A stretch of 64,000 nt of DNA from contig NC_072456.1 in NCBI RefSeq assembly GCF_027596085.1, positions 23,642,218 through 23,706,217 on the forward strand, in the 5' to 3' direction. The stretch's first letter is position 1, and every line of letters begins with the position of its first letter. The stretch is from Anoplopoma fimbria (taxonomy: Eukaryota > Chordata > Actinopteri > Perciformes > Anoplopomatidae). A model generated the notes under the pieces. It was not told the DNA's origin. It was given only the letters and a program-made list of their open reading frames with translations, and did no database searches. Below are positions 1 through 12,420 of this stretch, one piece after another. The translations under genes and the position numbers were made by a program.

Positions 1-439
1 ATTTAAGCAGATGTTCTAGCTGTCATATTCCAACATTGATACATCTGACAGCATACTGTAACAGCACGATCACCATTTCTTTAACAGTGGCGTCTCATCT
101 AATGGAGCCACTAAAACAGCAGCTTCACTGCTCGTTTTCTTTTTTCATTTGACTCCAGCTCACAAGAGAAAGATCAACATGAAAAAGAAGCAAATTCGTA
201 CGGCCCCTGGCATGCTTTTCATGCTAGAATATGCATAGGAAGCTGTGATTATTATGCCTGCCTCTCTCTATGGAAATTAATGGAGCTCCATTATTTGGTT
301 TTTACGTAATGTGCAGCTTATAATGCTGGTTATCAGATCTGAAACTTTGACTGTAGATGAAAATCTATTTTATAAGGAAAAGCAAAGGAATAAGTATAAT
401 CTCATGATACATTAAATTATGTATTTCTGTTCAATTATT
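1..439. other. Upstream flank, noncoding
   Basis: No plausible exon is seen. The stretch is AT-rich with many TAAT/ATTA cores between about 200 and 350. It holds a perfect 16-bp palindrome, TAATGGAGCTCCATTA, at 278-293. Such blocks can be homeodomain-bound conserved elements, but conservation cannot be judged from one sequence. Confidence 0.4.
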
Positions 440-913
440 TAAAGGGAACATATCATGTTTATTTTCAGTTTCATAGTTGTATTTGTGGTTATTACTAACA
501 CGTGTTTACATGCCTAAATGTACAGAAAACACATTCGTTTTTTCATACTATCCATCTAAATACACCTGTATTCACCCTCTGTTTGAAACGCTAAGTTTTA
601 GTCCCGGTTTCTTTAAGCCCCCCTCCCGAAAAAGCCCAGTTTGCTTTGATTGGTTTGCTAGAAAAATGTGGTTGCACCTTTGTAAAGGTATTTCTCAAAC
701 CGTGGCTCAGATGGGGGTCGATATCTTCTAATGGACCTGCATGTGATAAAGGAAGCGGAGCAGAACTTGAATGACTCGTTGAATCACATGATTTATGATC
801 TGGTCAGGCCACGAAAAGCTGATGGGTTGTTTCACAATCTGTTGGTAGGCTGGCACATAACAAATGTATGTGCACAAGCTCCACAAAAAGTGAGTTTTTC
901 ATATATCTTTAAG
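440..913. mobile_element. Non-autonomous DNA element (MITE-like)
   Basis: The left edge reads TTAAAGGGAACATATCATG and the right edge reads CATATATCTTTAAG, so the ends are imperfect inverted copies of each other. The interior has a CACCCTCTGTTTGAAACGC stretch, an AAGCCC..CCCGAAAAAGCCCAG block, and a CCACAAAAAGTGAGTTTTTC motif near the right end. I recognise this arrangement from a repeat common in teleosts. No transposase is encoded; the two short ORFs inside (477-731, 731-919) have no recognisable domain. The superfamily (perhaps hAT) is a guess. Confidence 0.55.
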
Positions 914-2219
914 TTATAGTACATACATTTGTTTGAACCATCATCATCATCATATTATAATGATGGACACGGTGGCCTTTAGGTGAATTTATGAACAATA
1001 AGTAACTGAATGTAGTAGCATGAATTGCTGTCAGAGAATTGTACACTGTGACGCAAGAAAATTGGGAAAAGATGGCAGTAGTGAAATGATATGCAGAAGC
1101 TAATTGTAAAGTCTAAAGTGAACAGATGAATAGATCCAACCGTCTCACAATCCCATGTGGGGCCCCGCAGCTGGACATCGGGCCCTTGGGCTGAAATATA
1201 TCCACTCTATTTCTGTACCCGCTGTACAAATTGTTCCCCGTGCTGGTCTATCTACACACGCTGTCTTTCCAGATAAAGCCACGGCAGGGGGGTGCGTGGG
1301 GGTGCGCTACGTTTTGGAGGCTTGATTATGCCGAGCGGCAGACCGAGGGAGGCTTTTGGAGACGCTTCAGCAGACAGATCACTGCTGGGCCTCTCCGGGG
1401 TTTGTGTGTTTAGCCGTCCAGCAGCCGAGCGTCACCGTCAGAACTGCTTCCTTGTTGACTGGCGACACTCAAAAAGCTGAGCTCTATGTGGGGAGCGGGG
1501 GACGGGTGTAGAGATCAGCGGGGGAGAAACAAAGGATAGAAGGAGAAAGAGAGAGAGAAGTGGGATGACAGGGATGTAGAGAGGAGCACACAGTTGGTTG
1601 AAGTATTGTAGTGAAATGCACCCGTTTATAAAACCATGAGCAGGTTTTCCCCTTGAGTCTCATTTTAATACATCCAGCTTTTTCAGTGCAGTTAGCGCTG
1701 CTAAACACTGCCTGGTGTTGACTTTTCTTTAACTGTGCTATTTATCACCTTTTTTTATTTCTTTCTCCGTCATCACTTTCCTGGCCTCTACCTTAATCAG
1801 AGTCATTGGCTGTGTTTCGTGGGTGCCTCTTCCGCAGCACAAAACGGCGGCTGGTCGTCGTCCGTCTGGCTCTCTGCGCCGACCATTTGTAGATGATGAG
1901 CTGGCGAAATGTGAGGCAGATTGAGAGATGACGCGGTGATTGCGGCCGCTCTGTGCAGAGTCCATAATGGAGAATATATGTCATGTGCAATTATGAATCT
2001 TACTGTGTGCCTGTAACCCATATGCTAATTAATGCTGATTTATGCCTCATTATGGTGATTTATAACAGGCCAACAGGAGTGCTGTTGACTGACTGCAGGG
2101 AAAAAAAGGAGTTGGCTCCATTAAAAGACATGATTGTCTCTTCACTCTCTCCCCTCGCCGTTTTCAGGAAGGCTCGTGGATCTTCGGTTCATTGGTGAAA
2201 ATATTTCTAGATTTTTTGA
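914..2219. other. Upstream noncoding stretch
   Basis: No gene is recognised. 1130-1500 is unusually GC-rich for this flank, and 1740-2090 is treated separately as a possible regulatory block. Short ORFs here lack codon structure, domains and splice context. Confidence 0.4.
1790..2090. promoter_or_regulatory. Candidate conserved regulatory block
   Basis: A GC-rich half (1800-1960) is followed by an AT-rich half dense in homeodomain/POU-type cores, including ATGCTAATTAATGC near 2021 and repeated TTATG/CATAA motifs. It is free of simple repeats. This is composition-based inference only; alignment to other fish would decide it. Confidence 0.2.
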
Positions 2220-2224
2220 CATAA

Positions 2225-2420
2225 TACATTGTAAAAGTACCATGCCGGTGGTTTTGCACATTTTAGCCCATTAAATGCAAATCATGTATACTTAACATTA
2301 CGGCCGAACATTTTCTAAACCACAACTGTGATTTCCTACTTTCCAATCAGCCGGTGCACGGCCTCCTTTGTTCCAGCAAACTGTAATTTAGAGACCAGAA
2401 ATTTGAGAAAATGCTTCGGA
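2225..2420. repeat. Dispersed repeat family R1, copy A
   Basis: Shares an ordered series of motifs with 24708-24860: a 'TTAGCCCATTAA..CAAATCATGTAT' core, then a 'CCAACATTT/CGAACATTTTC' block and a 'GATTTCC(T/C)AC(T/C)TTCC' block. The two copies are diverged, which suggests an old element. No coding capacity. Family name unknown. Confidence 0.5.
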
Positions 2421-4639
2421 TAAGCAATCCATCAAAGTGTTCATGTAGTCAGCCACATTCTTTCCCCCAGCGGTCACCCTCTGATTATTTTTGTGTAGTA
2501 ATTCATTTGCGGGGCATGGACCATTTAATAAAAACAACTTTTCTTTGTGGTGCTGTTAGGGATACTCTGACGCCCAAGATTTGATAGTCAGAAAGCAATA
2601 ATCGAGCCTCGGAGAAGAAGGAAATGTAGAAGTTGTTGAAAGAATTGTGCCAGTTTGGTGATAATCTGCATTAAGAAATACTGTGCAGGTGTCTTTGCAC
2701 ATACTGGCTTTAAACATGGATTTAAGTCACTACTTGTTAATGTCCCCAAGGTTCAACACAACATTGACATATTGCTACCTTGTAAAATTGATATGGAGAA
2801 CATGTTGGCAAACAGTTGCTTATTTACACATCCAGCAGACGAGGAGCACCTTCAGCGTTCATTTTAAGGTGTATTTCAGGTCACTTGACGGATGTAAATT
2901 CACTAGTTGCTCTCTCTTTGTCTTTGTTTTGGTGTCCATGAATCCTGAGAGAAATGTCTGGCTTGAAAACCATAAAATTGTGGACAATAAAACCAAAACA
3001 ACGAGAGGAAAGAGGCTAAAATGCTCCGTAGATCTGAGAGGAACCACAGAGTCGGATGATAATTCTATGTGTGTTTGTCGCTATGAGCGATGCCTCTCAA
3101 ACCAGACATAGTACTTAGATTTTTTGTAAAACCCTGGATTAGATTAGCTTTAAAATGTAGCACTATAGTTTGTACAATGCATGGCTAGATTGCATGTCAT
3201 AATGCATTTGGCATCCTATAATGGCTGTGGAATGGTGGCTTGTATTGTTTCATTCCTGAAGAAAAAATCTGCATGTTGAAAGTAATATTAAAAGTTCCCA
3301 TGGAATGTAGGAGATTGGTCTAAAATAGTTGTAGTTAGTGGACTGAAATATGCAAGCGTTGACTACTTTACTTCAATAACAACAGCTGCTACTTTACAAT
3401 TCCTTCAAGGAACAATTTGCACAACCAAATGCCAGAAAATGTCCACTGATCATACATATATTAAATTCTAATATAGTTAGGATTTCATTTTGGGAAGCAG
3501 GCTTTTGCACTTATGCAAATAAAGAATTCTGTAAAACTGGAGTCAGATCTCGCCACTGTCTAATCACCAATCTTCTACATCAATCTTGACCAAATGATCC
3601 TCTTTACTGTTTCACTGTAACAGTCAGTACCGGTGCATTTGAAGGCTCGGTGCTATGAGGATGAGGAGGTCCTGCTCGCTCTGCTGGGACGGTTGTTTAG
3701 ATGACAAGGCACCTTTTTTAAACAGCAAGATGATAGTACAGAAGAATGAAACAGAGCGAGGATATTCTGTTCTCTGGAGAGGAAGAGGTCTTTGGTTTCA
3801 GTGCTGACGGGGCAGTTGAAGCTAGGCATCACCTGCTGTAGTTTGTAATACAACCAGGGTGCAGGACACAATCTTTGATCATGACGTTAACTCTCTGCTC
3901 ACAGCTATAGTTTGAAATGTAGTTTTAGACGTGTGTCAATATGGAATCAGTGCTGGTCAGAGGGTTTAGCAACTCCATTCAATAGTTTGGAAATTCCCTA
4001 AGGTGATGATTTTTCTGGAAATGTATTTGTAATCCTTTTGTTCCAATTGGGCCACCATCATTGCGGCTTGACTGATGCTATTAAGCCTCATTAACATGTA
4101 ATTGATTTGACAAGGGTACAAGATAATATCAGCCTGGCCCACAGTGAAGCAAAACATCAAGAAAGCTTGCACGTTGTTCTCTCATCCCAGGGTTTCTTTT
4201 TCTAACGACACACTGAGTCTGTTTCCAGGGAGTCACAGCTGAATATAGTTCGGGTTTTTTTTTTTTATGGTTTGATTTACTCTGATCACATTTTCCATCT
4301 GTCAGCCGACAAGACAGGAGGGGTGGAGAACTGTCGTTAGTTTTGGATATGGGCTGCCGGTAGAAAACACAGCCAAGAATGGTTCCAAAATAATGGCCTT
4401 GATATGGAGACACGTGCTGCTGTTAGAGTGCCATGAGAACTTTCTGACTAAATAAGCCAAAATATGAAATCATCAACAACATTGCTGGCCTTAGATTTGG
4501 CAGCAACATGTTGTGTTCCTTCAAGATAGTAAAAATTGTGCCTGATGGTTCATTCTAGATCTTGTAAACAGCTGTTTTATCAAGGGGCTACCTTCAGGTC
4601 TGAAATCTGAAGCTAAGTGCCTCAAACTTGTGTGCTTTC
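2421..4639. other. Noncoding stretch, nothing recognised
   Basis: AT-rich single-copy-looking DNA with no recognisable exon, RNA gene or clear repeat. The longest ORF here (2683-3111, 142 codons) has no domain, signal sequence or splice context and is not called a gene. Confidence 0.4.
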
Positions 4640-4812
4640 TATTAACCAGCAGGGGGCGACAACAATAAGTCTGGTTGTATTGAAGTCTATGAGAAAGTGA
4701 CCCTACTTCTCACTGGATTTATTACCTCAGAAGACATTGTAAACATGAGTTTATGGCCTCAATTGCTCGTTCAAAGTCTTCAATACAGCATGGTGTTCAT
4801 TTCATAAATTAT
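4640..4812 (-). mobile_element. Fragment of dispersed element M1 (reverse)
   Basis: Contains, in order, CAGCAGGGGGCGAC, a GAAGTCTATGAGAAAGTGACC stretch, and TTTATTACCTCAG followed by TTGTAAACATGAGTTTATG. The reverse complement of this order appears in the fuller copy at 49076-49512, and part of it recurs at 36390-36525. I recognise the family as widespread in teleosts; it looks like a non-autonomous DNA transposon, name not assigned. Confidence 0.6.
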
Positions 4813-7800
4813 TGTCCAAAACTCTGCTCTGCTGCATTAATGACCTTCTCCATGACAACTGAGCAAACTAGGGACCTACTCTTGTAAATCTTGTTTTTTT
4901 TTCTCAACAATCGACTGTGAATTTAGTCTTTTATCCTTCATTTTACTGTAAATGGGAATGCGTTGCATTGTGTTAGTTGACATTTGCTGCTTTTGACTAC
5001 CTTTGGCTGCATTTGAACAAATATTTCGCAAGTTTCACAATAAGAGGTAAAGGTATAGTGATAAGAAGAAAATGAGAGACCTTCCACAATAGTCTTAGAA
5101 ACAAAGACTGTTTTTAGCAAATCGATGTTGGATCAATACTCCATGAATATTATAGTTAAATGTTAAATTACTTGTTGAATTACTAGTTGAATTATGTCAA
5201 ATGGTCCAAATGCATTTGAACTTTCATATGGGCTTTATTAACTTAAGGATCAGAGAGGTTATTTTGTGATCCACCCAAACGTTTCCACACCTGTCTGAAG
5301 GAATCAAGGCTTGTTTTTGTATCATCAAATGTCTGCAGGCTGTTTCATGAATTCGAAATAAACCATATATCATTCCAAAAACTATTGTTAAAAAAACTAT
5401 CTTATGTATTATATCGTTAAGTAAAGAGGTATGTTCATAAATCAGCCTCTGGCTAGCTAGTTTACCGTTGTTTGTGTAGAGTGCAAATGAAGTTCATTAC
5501 TTTATAACATGCAGCTAACAAGCACTTATACATTTTAATTTGCACCAATATTGTCTTTTTAATCTTCTGTTCATGAGATAGTTTTATGCCATGAAACCAC
5601 CTCATAAATGTGCATGTGTTTACCCAACTTTTATAAATATATTGTGCGCCCTGTGAACCAATCAGGCCTGACTTGTGGCTATAGCAACCAGACGTTAGGA
5701 GACAAAAAGGGGGAATTAACGGAGAGGTTTCCATTACGCAATCATTTTTGCAACTGTTATTGACTGGTTTGCTGAATATTAATACGTACCCTTTAAGCCT
5801 TACCCTCCCTGCTTTGTATTTCGCTCATAACCGGCATGGGAGCATCATTAAACATCCAGCTGAACCTTCTCTGCTCCCTGCCTCTCCACCGGGTCAGTCT
5901 GAGATCATCCGATTGGTCGTCTCTTCGTTACAGACCAATAAAAGGCCAGATAACAGCCTCCTGTCTCCTCCCCCCTGAGCTTCATTCATTATAGATCACC
6001 TGCCCCCACCTGCACGGCTTCATTACTCCCTCATTTACAGCTCCTCTGGTCTGCTGACTCTTCTTTTTTTTACGCTTGGTGCCGTTGTCTCAAACCCCAC
6101 CAGTGTCTCCCCACTCGTTTGTCTGCCTCCCCCTCACCTCCCTCTATCCTACACTCTCAACCCCCATTTCTCCCTTCTCCTTTTCACCATTATGTCATTT
6201 AACCCATCATGCAGGTGGTCATTTTTCCAGTGATGGCAAATGAGCGAATGCAGTTTGTTGTATACCTTTTAGTGCTGGATCTGTGAGCTGCCTAGTCCGG
6301 ATCAGCACCATGAGCACCCCCCACATTCAACGCTCACATATCCCTTCCTTTGTCACAAACATAAATACACTGTTTGTTACCTCAACCCAGCACTCTCTTT
6401 CCCTCCATCTGTTGAGTTTCTCACCGGTGCTGCTTACTAGGGGTTTGCAATACCTCAAAACTTGGTTTCTATCCGATACATCAATACCGTAAAAATATTT
6501 TCATTCGGAGCAAATTTATAGATTGAACGGGTTACCTGCCTGTGCATTTTCTGCCCGTGCACTAATTGCTCATCAGCGCAAGTCTTTCACAAGCTGCTAG
6601 CTAACAGCTGTGAGTACTAACAAAAGCCACGTTTGCGTCTTACGTTCATAACGCTAATTTTGGGGGTGTGGATTCGGATGCATGCCTAAAGGTGTGGGGT
6701 GTCAGCGTGGTAGAGTTTATTGATAGTTTAAGCAACTGGATCTAGTGCTGCTAAGTACTTTCATTTGAAAAGAGTTGGCAACACTGGCTAGGGTTTTAAG
6801 TGTGCTCTTGCTAGTATCAAGACAGACAGTTATAAAATAAAATAACAGAAATATGTTTTTTTTTATTGTAACTTGAACGTGCAAAATTTTTAAGTTGTGC
6901 AAACATTTATTAATTGAAAATAAATGTTTTAGAATGTCAATGTGCAAATAACTAGACAGAAGCACAATCTACCTTCAACCATCATTCACAGCTATGAAAC
7001 AGCTCCAAACATGCTCGTCTTTCTTCATCACGTGTTGGTCGAAGTAACTGGCCAGGCACATCACAAAAGCAGCGAGAAGCAAACAGTACAGCAGAACATT
7101 TGCACAGACGGTTCTACCTTTTGATGAAATACAAATGGACGTAGAAGAGAGAAAGAGTTCCATTCTTTCGTATCGATCCTATTGTGCTAGAATCAATTTA
7201 CAAAACGAGACAAAGGCATCTGTAGTATCGACATTTTAACATCGACCCAACCGCCGCTATTGATAACCATGAGGCTCAACAAGGAATTGACAAAAACAAT
7301 CATTTAATTAAAAAAACAAACCAACAAGTCTCTACATTTTTTCTGCCTTGCTGTAAATGCTCATTGAGTTTGATCTTATTCAACCTGCACTGGGGTGTGA
7401 TAATGCAATAACACTAAACAACTATTCAACATATAATTAAGTATATTCATGTATTTCATTGACATTTTTCAGGAGGTTGGCCACACTGAATTTATTCCTG
7501 TCCCAATGTTCTCCCTCTGTTTCTGTGTTTAATTTAGTGTTACTGCTTTTTCATTTACCTTGTTTGGTACTCAGCAAACCACCCAGAGAAAAATCACAAG
7601 GCATGGAATAAGCTTAAGGCCACATCACAATCATAAATAAATGTTTAGCTCTGCAAGGTTAGGAAAATTAATAAACTTATGTGGAATCCACTCAGCTAGA
7701 ATCAAGTCTTTTCACCCTGTCTCCAACATGTACACAACCATATTCAAATACAATAAAAGCTAATTCAACCTGTTCAGCACGGCTGGATGTGCATTCATTT

Positions 7801-8129
7801 ATCATTTTCAGCTTTCTTTAAATGAGGGCAGATTGTCTGAGTCTGTCCTTCAAACGATTAGTTGTTCAGAATGATTATGCAACTTATTCATTCTTTTTTT
7901 TTCCAAAATGCAAGGACATCTCAAGGTTGATTGAGAGCGGAGTGCCTAGATTGGCTGCACCAGATTTTTCTGTTTTGTTGAACAAATTAAAATTCAAAGC
8001 AACAAATATTTTGTAGATAATTGTAATTGGTATTTGTAGCCACACTAGTGCTGTGGCTGTAGGGGTGGTCATTGTTGGTTGGTCCACTACTCCTGTCCAG
8101 TCATTCATAGTTCCTAGAGTATGAATTCC
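4813..8129. other. Noncoding stretch with a few weak signals
   Basis: No exon recognised. 5905-5950 holds a facing pair of CCAAT-box cores (GATTGGTC at 5911 and GACCAAT at 5933) followed by an ATAAAAGG TATA-like motif. That is a promoter-like cluster, but no transcript-like structure follows. 6430-7250 begins and ends with TATCGA/ATACC-type motifs and may be an old DNA element, not resolved. Confidence 0.35.
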
Positions 8130-8478
8130 TAATTGGTGAATCCCTGACTTTTTATCTAGGGCCACCAAGAGGCTGACATTTTTGGTTCATGAGTTTTACA
8201 TTAGTAGTTTTGTGTGAAATGTCCCGTGAACTGTTGGATGGATTGTCATGATATTTGGTACACACATACATGGACCCGCTTCGGAGGAATTGTAATAAAT
8301 TTGGTTATCCCATAACATTCCTTTAGCTCCATCTTCAAGTCTGAATTTTTATTTGTTTCTGAGCAAAATACCTTCAAAACCAATGACATTAATCCTAATC
8401 TAATTTGCTAGTCTCAGCTGTACTTTTTGGTGCCAATTTTAGCATGCTAGAACACCAAACTAAACGTTACTTACAAAA
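8130..8478. repeat. Dispersed repeat family R2, copy 1
   Basis: Shows the ordered signature CCCTGACTTTTTATCTAGGG, 'CTGTTGGATGGATTGTCATGA', GGAGGAATTGTAATAA, 'CAGCTGTACTTTTTGGTGC' and TTAGCATGCTAGAACACCAA. The same order recurs at about 25080-25310, 36045-36320 and 37735-38335. The copies are diverged, noncoding and typical of teleost interspersed repeats. Confidence 0.6.
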
Positions 8479-8571
8479 ACGGTTTGCTTGTTATATAGCT
8501 TACATACGCAGCGTTACTTAAGTTCATAAGTTAAATACCAAAAGTAAGGTAAAACAATGTTTTATAATGTT

Positions 8572-8943
8572 ATAATTGGTAGTGGGAATAGGTTGTAGCA
8601 CTGTCGCCTCACAGCAAGAGGGGCCCGGGTTCAATTCCCGGGCCAGACAACCTTCTGTGTGGAGTTTGCATGTTCTCCCTGTGTCAGCGTGGGTTCTCTC
8701 CGGGTTCTCCGGCTTCCTCCCACAGTCCAAAGACATGCAGGTTAGGTTAATTGAAGACTCTAAATTGCCCTTAGGTGTGAATGTGAGCGTGAGTGGTTGT
8801 CTGTCTATATATGTCTGCCCTGTGATAGGCTGGCGACCTGTCCAGGGTGTACCCTGCCTTCGCCCATTGACAGCTGGGATCGGCTCCAGCACCCCCGCGA
8901 CCCTTAACTGGATAAGCGGTTACGGAAGATGGATGGATGGATG
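8572..8943 (+). mobile_element. tRNA-headed SINE with GGAT tail
   Basis: Starts near TGTAGCACTGTCGCCTCACA. A good RNA polymerase III B box, GGTTCAATTCC, lies at 8628-8638. Next comes the conserved body CCTCCCACAGTCCAAAGACATGC, then GGCTGGCGACCTGTCCAGGG, and it ends in a (GGAT)n tail at about 8929-8944. Its 5' end is slightly degraded because the A box is poor. I recognise the consensus as a very common fish SINE. The ORFs overlapping it on both strands are by-products of the repeat. Confidence 0.8.
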
Positions 8944-11587
8944 GAATAGGTTGTGTGAGCATGTTAGTATGATAATGTAAGCATTTCGCTCTTAGCAACG
9001 CTGTTCCTTTAAGTACAACTTCACAGAGATGCCAGCACGTCTGTAGACTGTTGTTCATATGAAGTTGAATAAATGCATAAAACAGTTATGTGGTACAAAA
9101 ACTCAACATTGAATCATTGTTTTAAAGATAAAGCTCACTCATCGGGTTATCTTGCACTCCGGATCACACATTTGTTATTTTTGATTTTGGCTGCAGACTA
9201 TTTGAGATTGGAAAACAGACGTGAACATAAAGCTTGAGGCGTCGGTACGTCTGCTGACCTTTTCATTCATTTCCATTCCCTCACTAACAAAAGCCAGCGG
9301 AAATGAATTTGTTGAAATGCCTCACAAATATTTCTTATGTTCATGTTAAATGAAGTCTTGATGACTTTGTTCACGTACATTCATGATCCTCGCCTACAAA
9401 CTGTATCTTTTAAATACTGTATCCTTTCATTGAGTTACTGGGGATGTGAAATGCTCTTTTGTTGTCATTAAAGCTGATTTTGTGCTTTATGGTTGTTACG
9501 CCTCCAGGATTAAATCTTTGTTCCGACAAAAAGCAGAGCCCGCGTCTCATACGAGGAGGTTGGGCTAAACTTTATTCGAAAGAAAAATCCTCTGAGCGAC
9601 AAACACGTTTCTGCTGTTCCTAATTATTCCGTTGGGTTTCAGGGGTGGCTGGACGGTGTTTTAAGAAGAAAATTCTCCAGGGATTAATTTCTCTCATGGT
9701 TCGCCTAATTAAAGTATTAACAAAATGTAATAAACTCCTGCCAGAGGATGTTCCCAAGCAGCGCATTGCTTAAAGCTCCAGCCACCACATCAAATATGTA
9801 TTTAATCTAAGTATAATGTAGTGGCTACACAAGATAAATGCATTTACCCAGAGCTATAAAGCCCAGGGATCGATATAAGCTGCTTCTTTGTTTACTCTCT
9901 TGTTTGTAGTTTGATTGCCTTCTGGTCATTCCGGGGGAAGCAGAGAAGCAGAGAGGTAAAAGAGTAAGAAAGTGAAGCAGCAGAGAGAAAGAATAAAGCG
10001 CTGTCTGGGTAGTCTTCGTCTTCGTCTCAGCCATCATCATCATCAAAAGGTCTTGCCCTTTTTTGAAGCGTCCGTGTGTGAAGAGATCTGATGAGCACGA
10101 GCTGAGGGGGTTTGTGGCGCCACAGTCCTTTTGGTGTCAAGCCCACTGGAGAGTCAGTCTGGTTTCAACTATATTCTTTAATGCTGAAGTCAGTATTAAG
10201 CATGCGGCCAACGCTAGTTTGAGTGCGACTCTTATGCACTGCTTTGAACGGGATGAGGACTCCGGCTGTCCCCGCATGACGGCAATTATGCCATCAATGA
10301 AGTGTCTAAAAACACCAGCGATGACTTGTGTCTTTAAAAGTCTTCTCGAGACAGCGCTCATTAAAGTTGCTTCTCATGTTTTCTCATCTAATCTTATAAC
10401 AGATGTTATTCCCAATATCACTCTACAGTATTTTTGTACTGTGAAGTATGTCACTGTGTAAAAAATTGGTTTAAAAAAAGAGGCTTTTTATATGGGTAGT
10501 TGGTTCACTTTGATACCTCTAAAAAGCGGCGTATGAGCTCTAGCACCGCTTTGTATAATGCAGTGTTTAATGTCACACTATTGATTCTTTTTTTATCCTG
10601 ATCTGAATTTTTATCCAGAATCTGTCTCTTTGTGGTGTTAAAAATGTGCATTTCTCACACGGTCACTTACTAAATCACATGCTTTTAACTCTACAAGGCC
10701 CAACTAATGGTCTATTTTCTGCTCTAACAAGGACAGAATAAAGTGCAGACCATATAAAATGCAGCATTACAAGTGCTGACTGCGGCCAGAAGAAGAGAAT
10801 ACATTTCAAAGTCCCTTTATATGCTGTTATTTTTATAATATGCCTTAAGATACTGCTCTTTTTTTTTTTTAAATCACTCAGGGGACCAACACCTGAATAC
10901 ATAACACTTCTTTTTTAGATCTATACTTTATTTGGCCTGTTAGCTGTTCTCTGGGCTAGGACTAATACCTGTGTTGAAGCAGGCTTTAGTGACATTGCGA
11001 TCACCTCCAGAACAGCCAGTCGGAGGAGGACCTGAGGGCATCATGGCCTGCTGACATCTTCAAACACTATTTCAATACATACTTTGTCAGCATAGCATTT
11101 ATATAAAGCCAAACCTGCACTGAGGTCAGCATTAAGTATTGTTTAAAATTCCTCTTTATGATTACGTAAATCACTTTTTACTCTATGTTGTTACTCTTAA
11201 TAACAATACACTTTCCAATTGCTTACTTTACAGAAAAATCTGTTCTTTTAGATACCTTACAGTCCCATTGGCCAAGATTGAACCTGATTGTGACGCTATA
11301 AACTAAAGGTCAAGAGACTTAAATCTTGAGAAATCATCTTCTTGCCGCTCTTTGAAACTGACATTTTCTTTGGTTGTTATATGTCAAACAATAATAGAAG
11401 CAAAGTCAAAGATTTCTTGCCGTGTGTTAAGTTCAGGGCTGTGACCATTAGCTGTAGAAACAGTCTCATAGAAAAGAAAAGGCTTTCTTTATCATGTGAT
11501 CTAGGTGGGACTGAAGATTCAGTCAGTTTCATGTGTTATTGCTCATTATAAGGTGATTTCTTTCAGGCTGCTTTTTTTAGTCATTTC
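8944..11587. other. Noncoding stretch
   Basis: No gene recognised. 9480-9760 is free of simple repeats and has several TAATT/ATTAA cores, so it could be a conserved element, but this is weak. An imperfect purine-rich patch lies at 9940-10000. Confidence 0.35.
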
Positions 11588-11943
11588 ATTTACATTACAT
11601 TACAGTCATTTAGCAGACGCTTTTATCCAATAAGTGTATTCAACATAGGTATTCAAGAGAACTACTAGTCACCAGAAGTCATAAGTGCATCTCCTTTCTT
11701 AAACAAGCATCTTAAAGCATAAACCAGAGCAAAAGTATAGTGCAGAAGCAAATTACTACGAAAACAATAATTGCAACAGACTAATACGAATATAATAAGT
11801 GCAACAAACTACTATGAATGCAATAAGTGCTACGAGGAAGGCTCAGGGTAGTACTTCTTGAAGAGGTGAGTTTTCAGCCTGCGCCGAAAGATGGGCAGCG
11901 ACTCTGCGACTCTGCCCATCTCGATTTCTGATAGCTTCTTCTG
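11588..11943 (-). mobile_element. 5'-truncated L2-like LINE, copy 1
   Basis: On the minus strand this is the 3' end of a non-LTR retrotransposon. It has an ORF2 C-terminal remnant (11830-11943), then about 240 bp of 3' UTR with approximately 30-bp internal repeats (TACGAATATAATAAGTG-type units), then a TGTAA-type tail read as TTTACATTACATTACA on the + strand. It is nearly identical to 33593-33915 across the shared UTR, implying recent activity. Compared with that copy it lacks about 12 nt around 11630 (ATCCAATAAGTG instead of ATCCAAAGCGACTTAC..), which removes one arm of the conserved 3' stem-loop. Confidence 0.75.
11830..11943 (-). pseudogene. LINE ORF2 C-terminal remnant
   Basis: Reading the minus strand, an open frame runs into a TAG stop at 11830-11832. 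It encodes a basic tail including SLPIFRRRLKTHLFKKYYP followed by EPSS and stop. A pattern of 'LP..(F)(K/R)..LKTHLF' close to the stop is what I know from the C-termini of CR1/L2-clade reverse transcriptase proteins. Only about 37 codons remain, with an in-frame stop further upstream (about 11953), so it is a dead 5'-truncated fragment. The same PEPSS-stop end is visible in the copy at 14296-14573. Confidence 0.55.
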
Positions 11944-12420
11944 GTTGGGTGATTATAAAAAAAAATAATTGAATTGTGTTTCGGAAAAGTAACCATTTCA
12001 TGGCAGATTTCCTTCTTTAGAGTTGCTACTCTCAAAAGTTTTTTGTAAGAAAGGCAATATTATGTTTAAGGAGTTGTTGTTGTCTGACAAATGTCTGTGC
12101 AATGGTATCTTATAAGTTCACGTTGGCTGGGCACTGTGTGTGCATGAAATAATCAATGATGTAAGATTGGAACATACTGTGCTACAGGAATAACTGATGC
12201 AGAGTTTGATTCTTTTTTTATTCATAAGAGGATGTTATTCTTCTTACAGTGGCTGAGACATTTTACAGTCAAAAAGAGCCTTTTGAAACTTAGATAATGG
12301 ATGACATTTCACCATGCAACATTCAAGACCGAGGTGGCGATGATTTATTCAAGGTATATCCTCGGCTGACACATGTTTTCCATCTGAAAGCAGCACTATT
12401 ATGTTGCTACACTGAACCGG
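11944..12420. other. Noncoding stretch
   Basis: No gene or recognised repeat. It leads into the RE1 motif that follows. Confidence 0.35.

Noticed and set aside
8576..8980. 134-codon ORF on the + strand and 122-codon ORF on the - strand
   Set aside because: Both lie over the SINE at 8572-8943 and translate its consensus.
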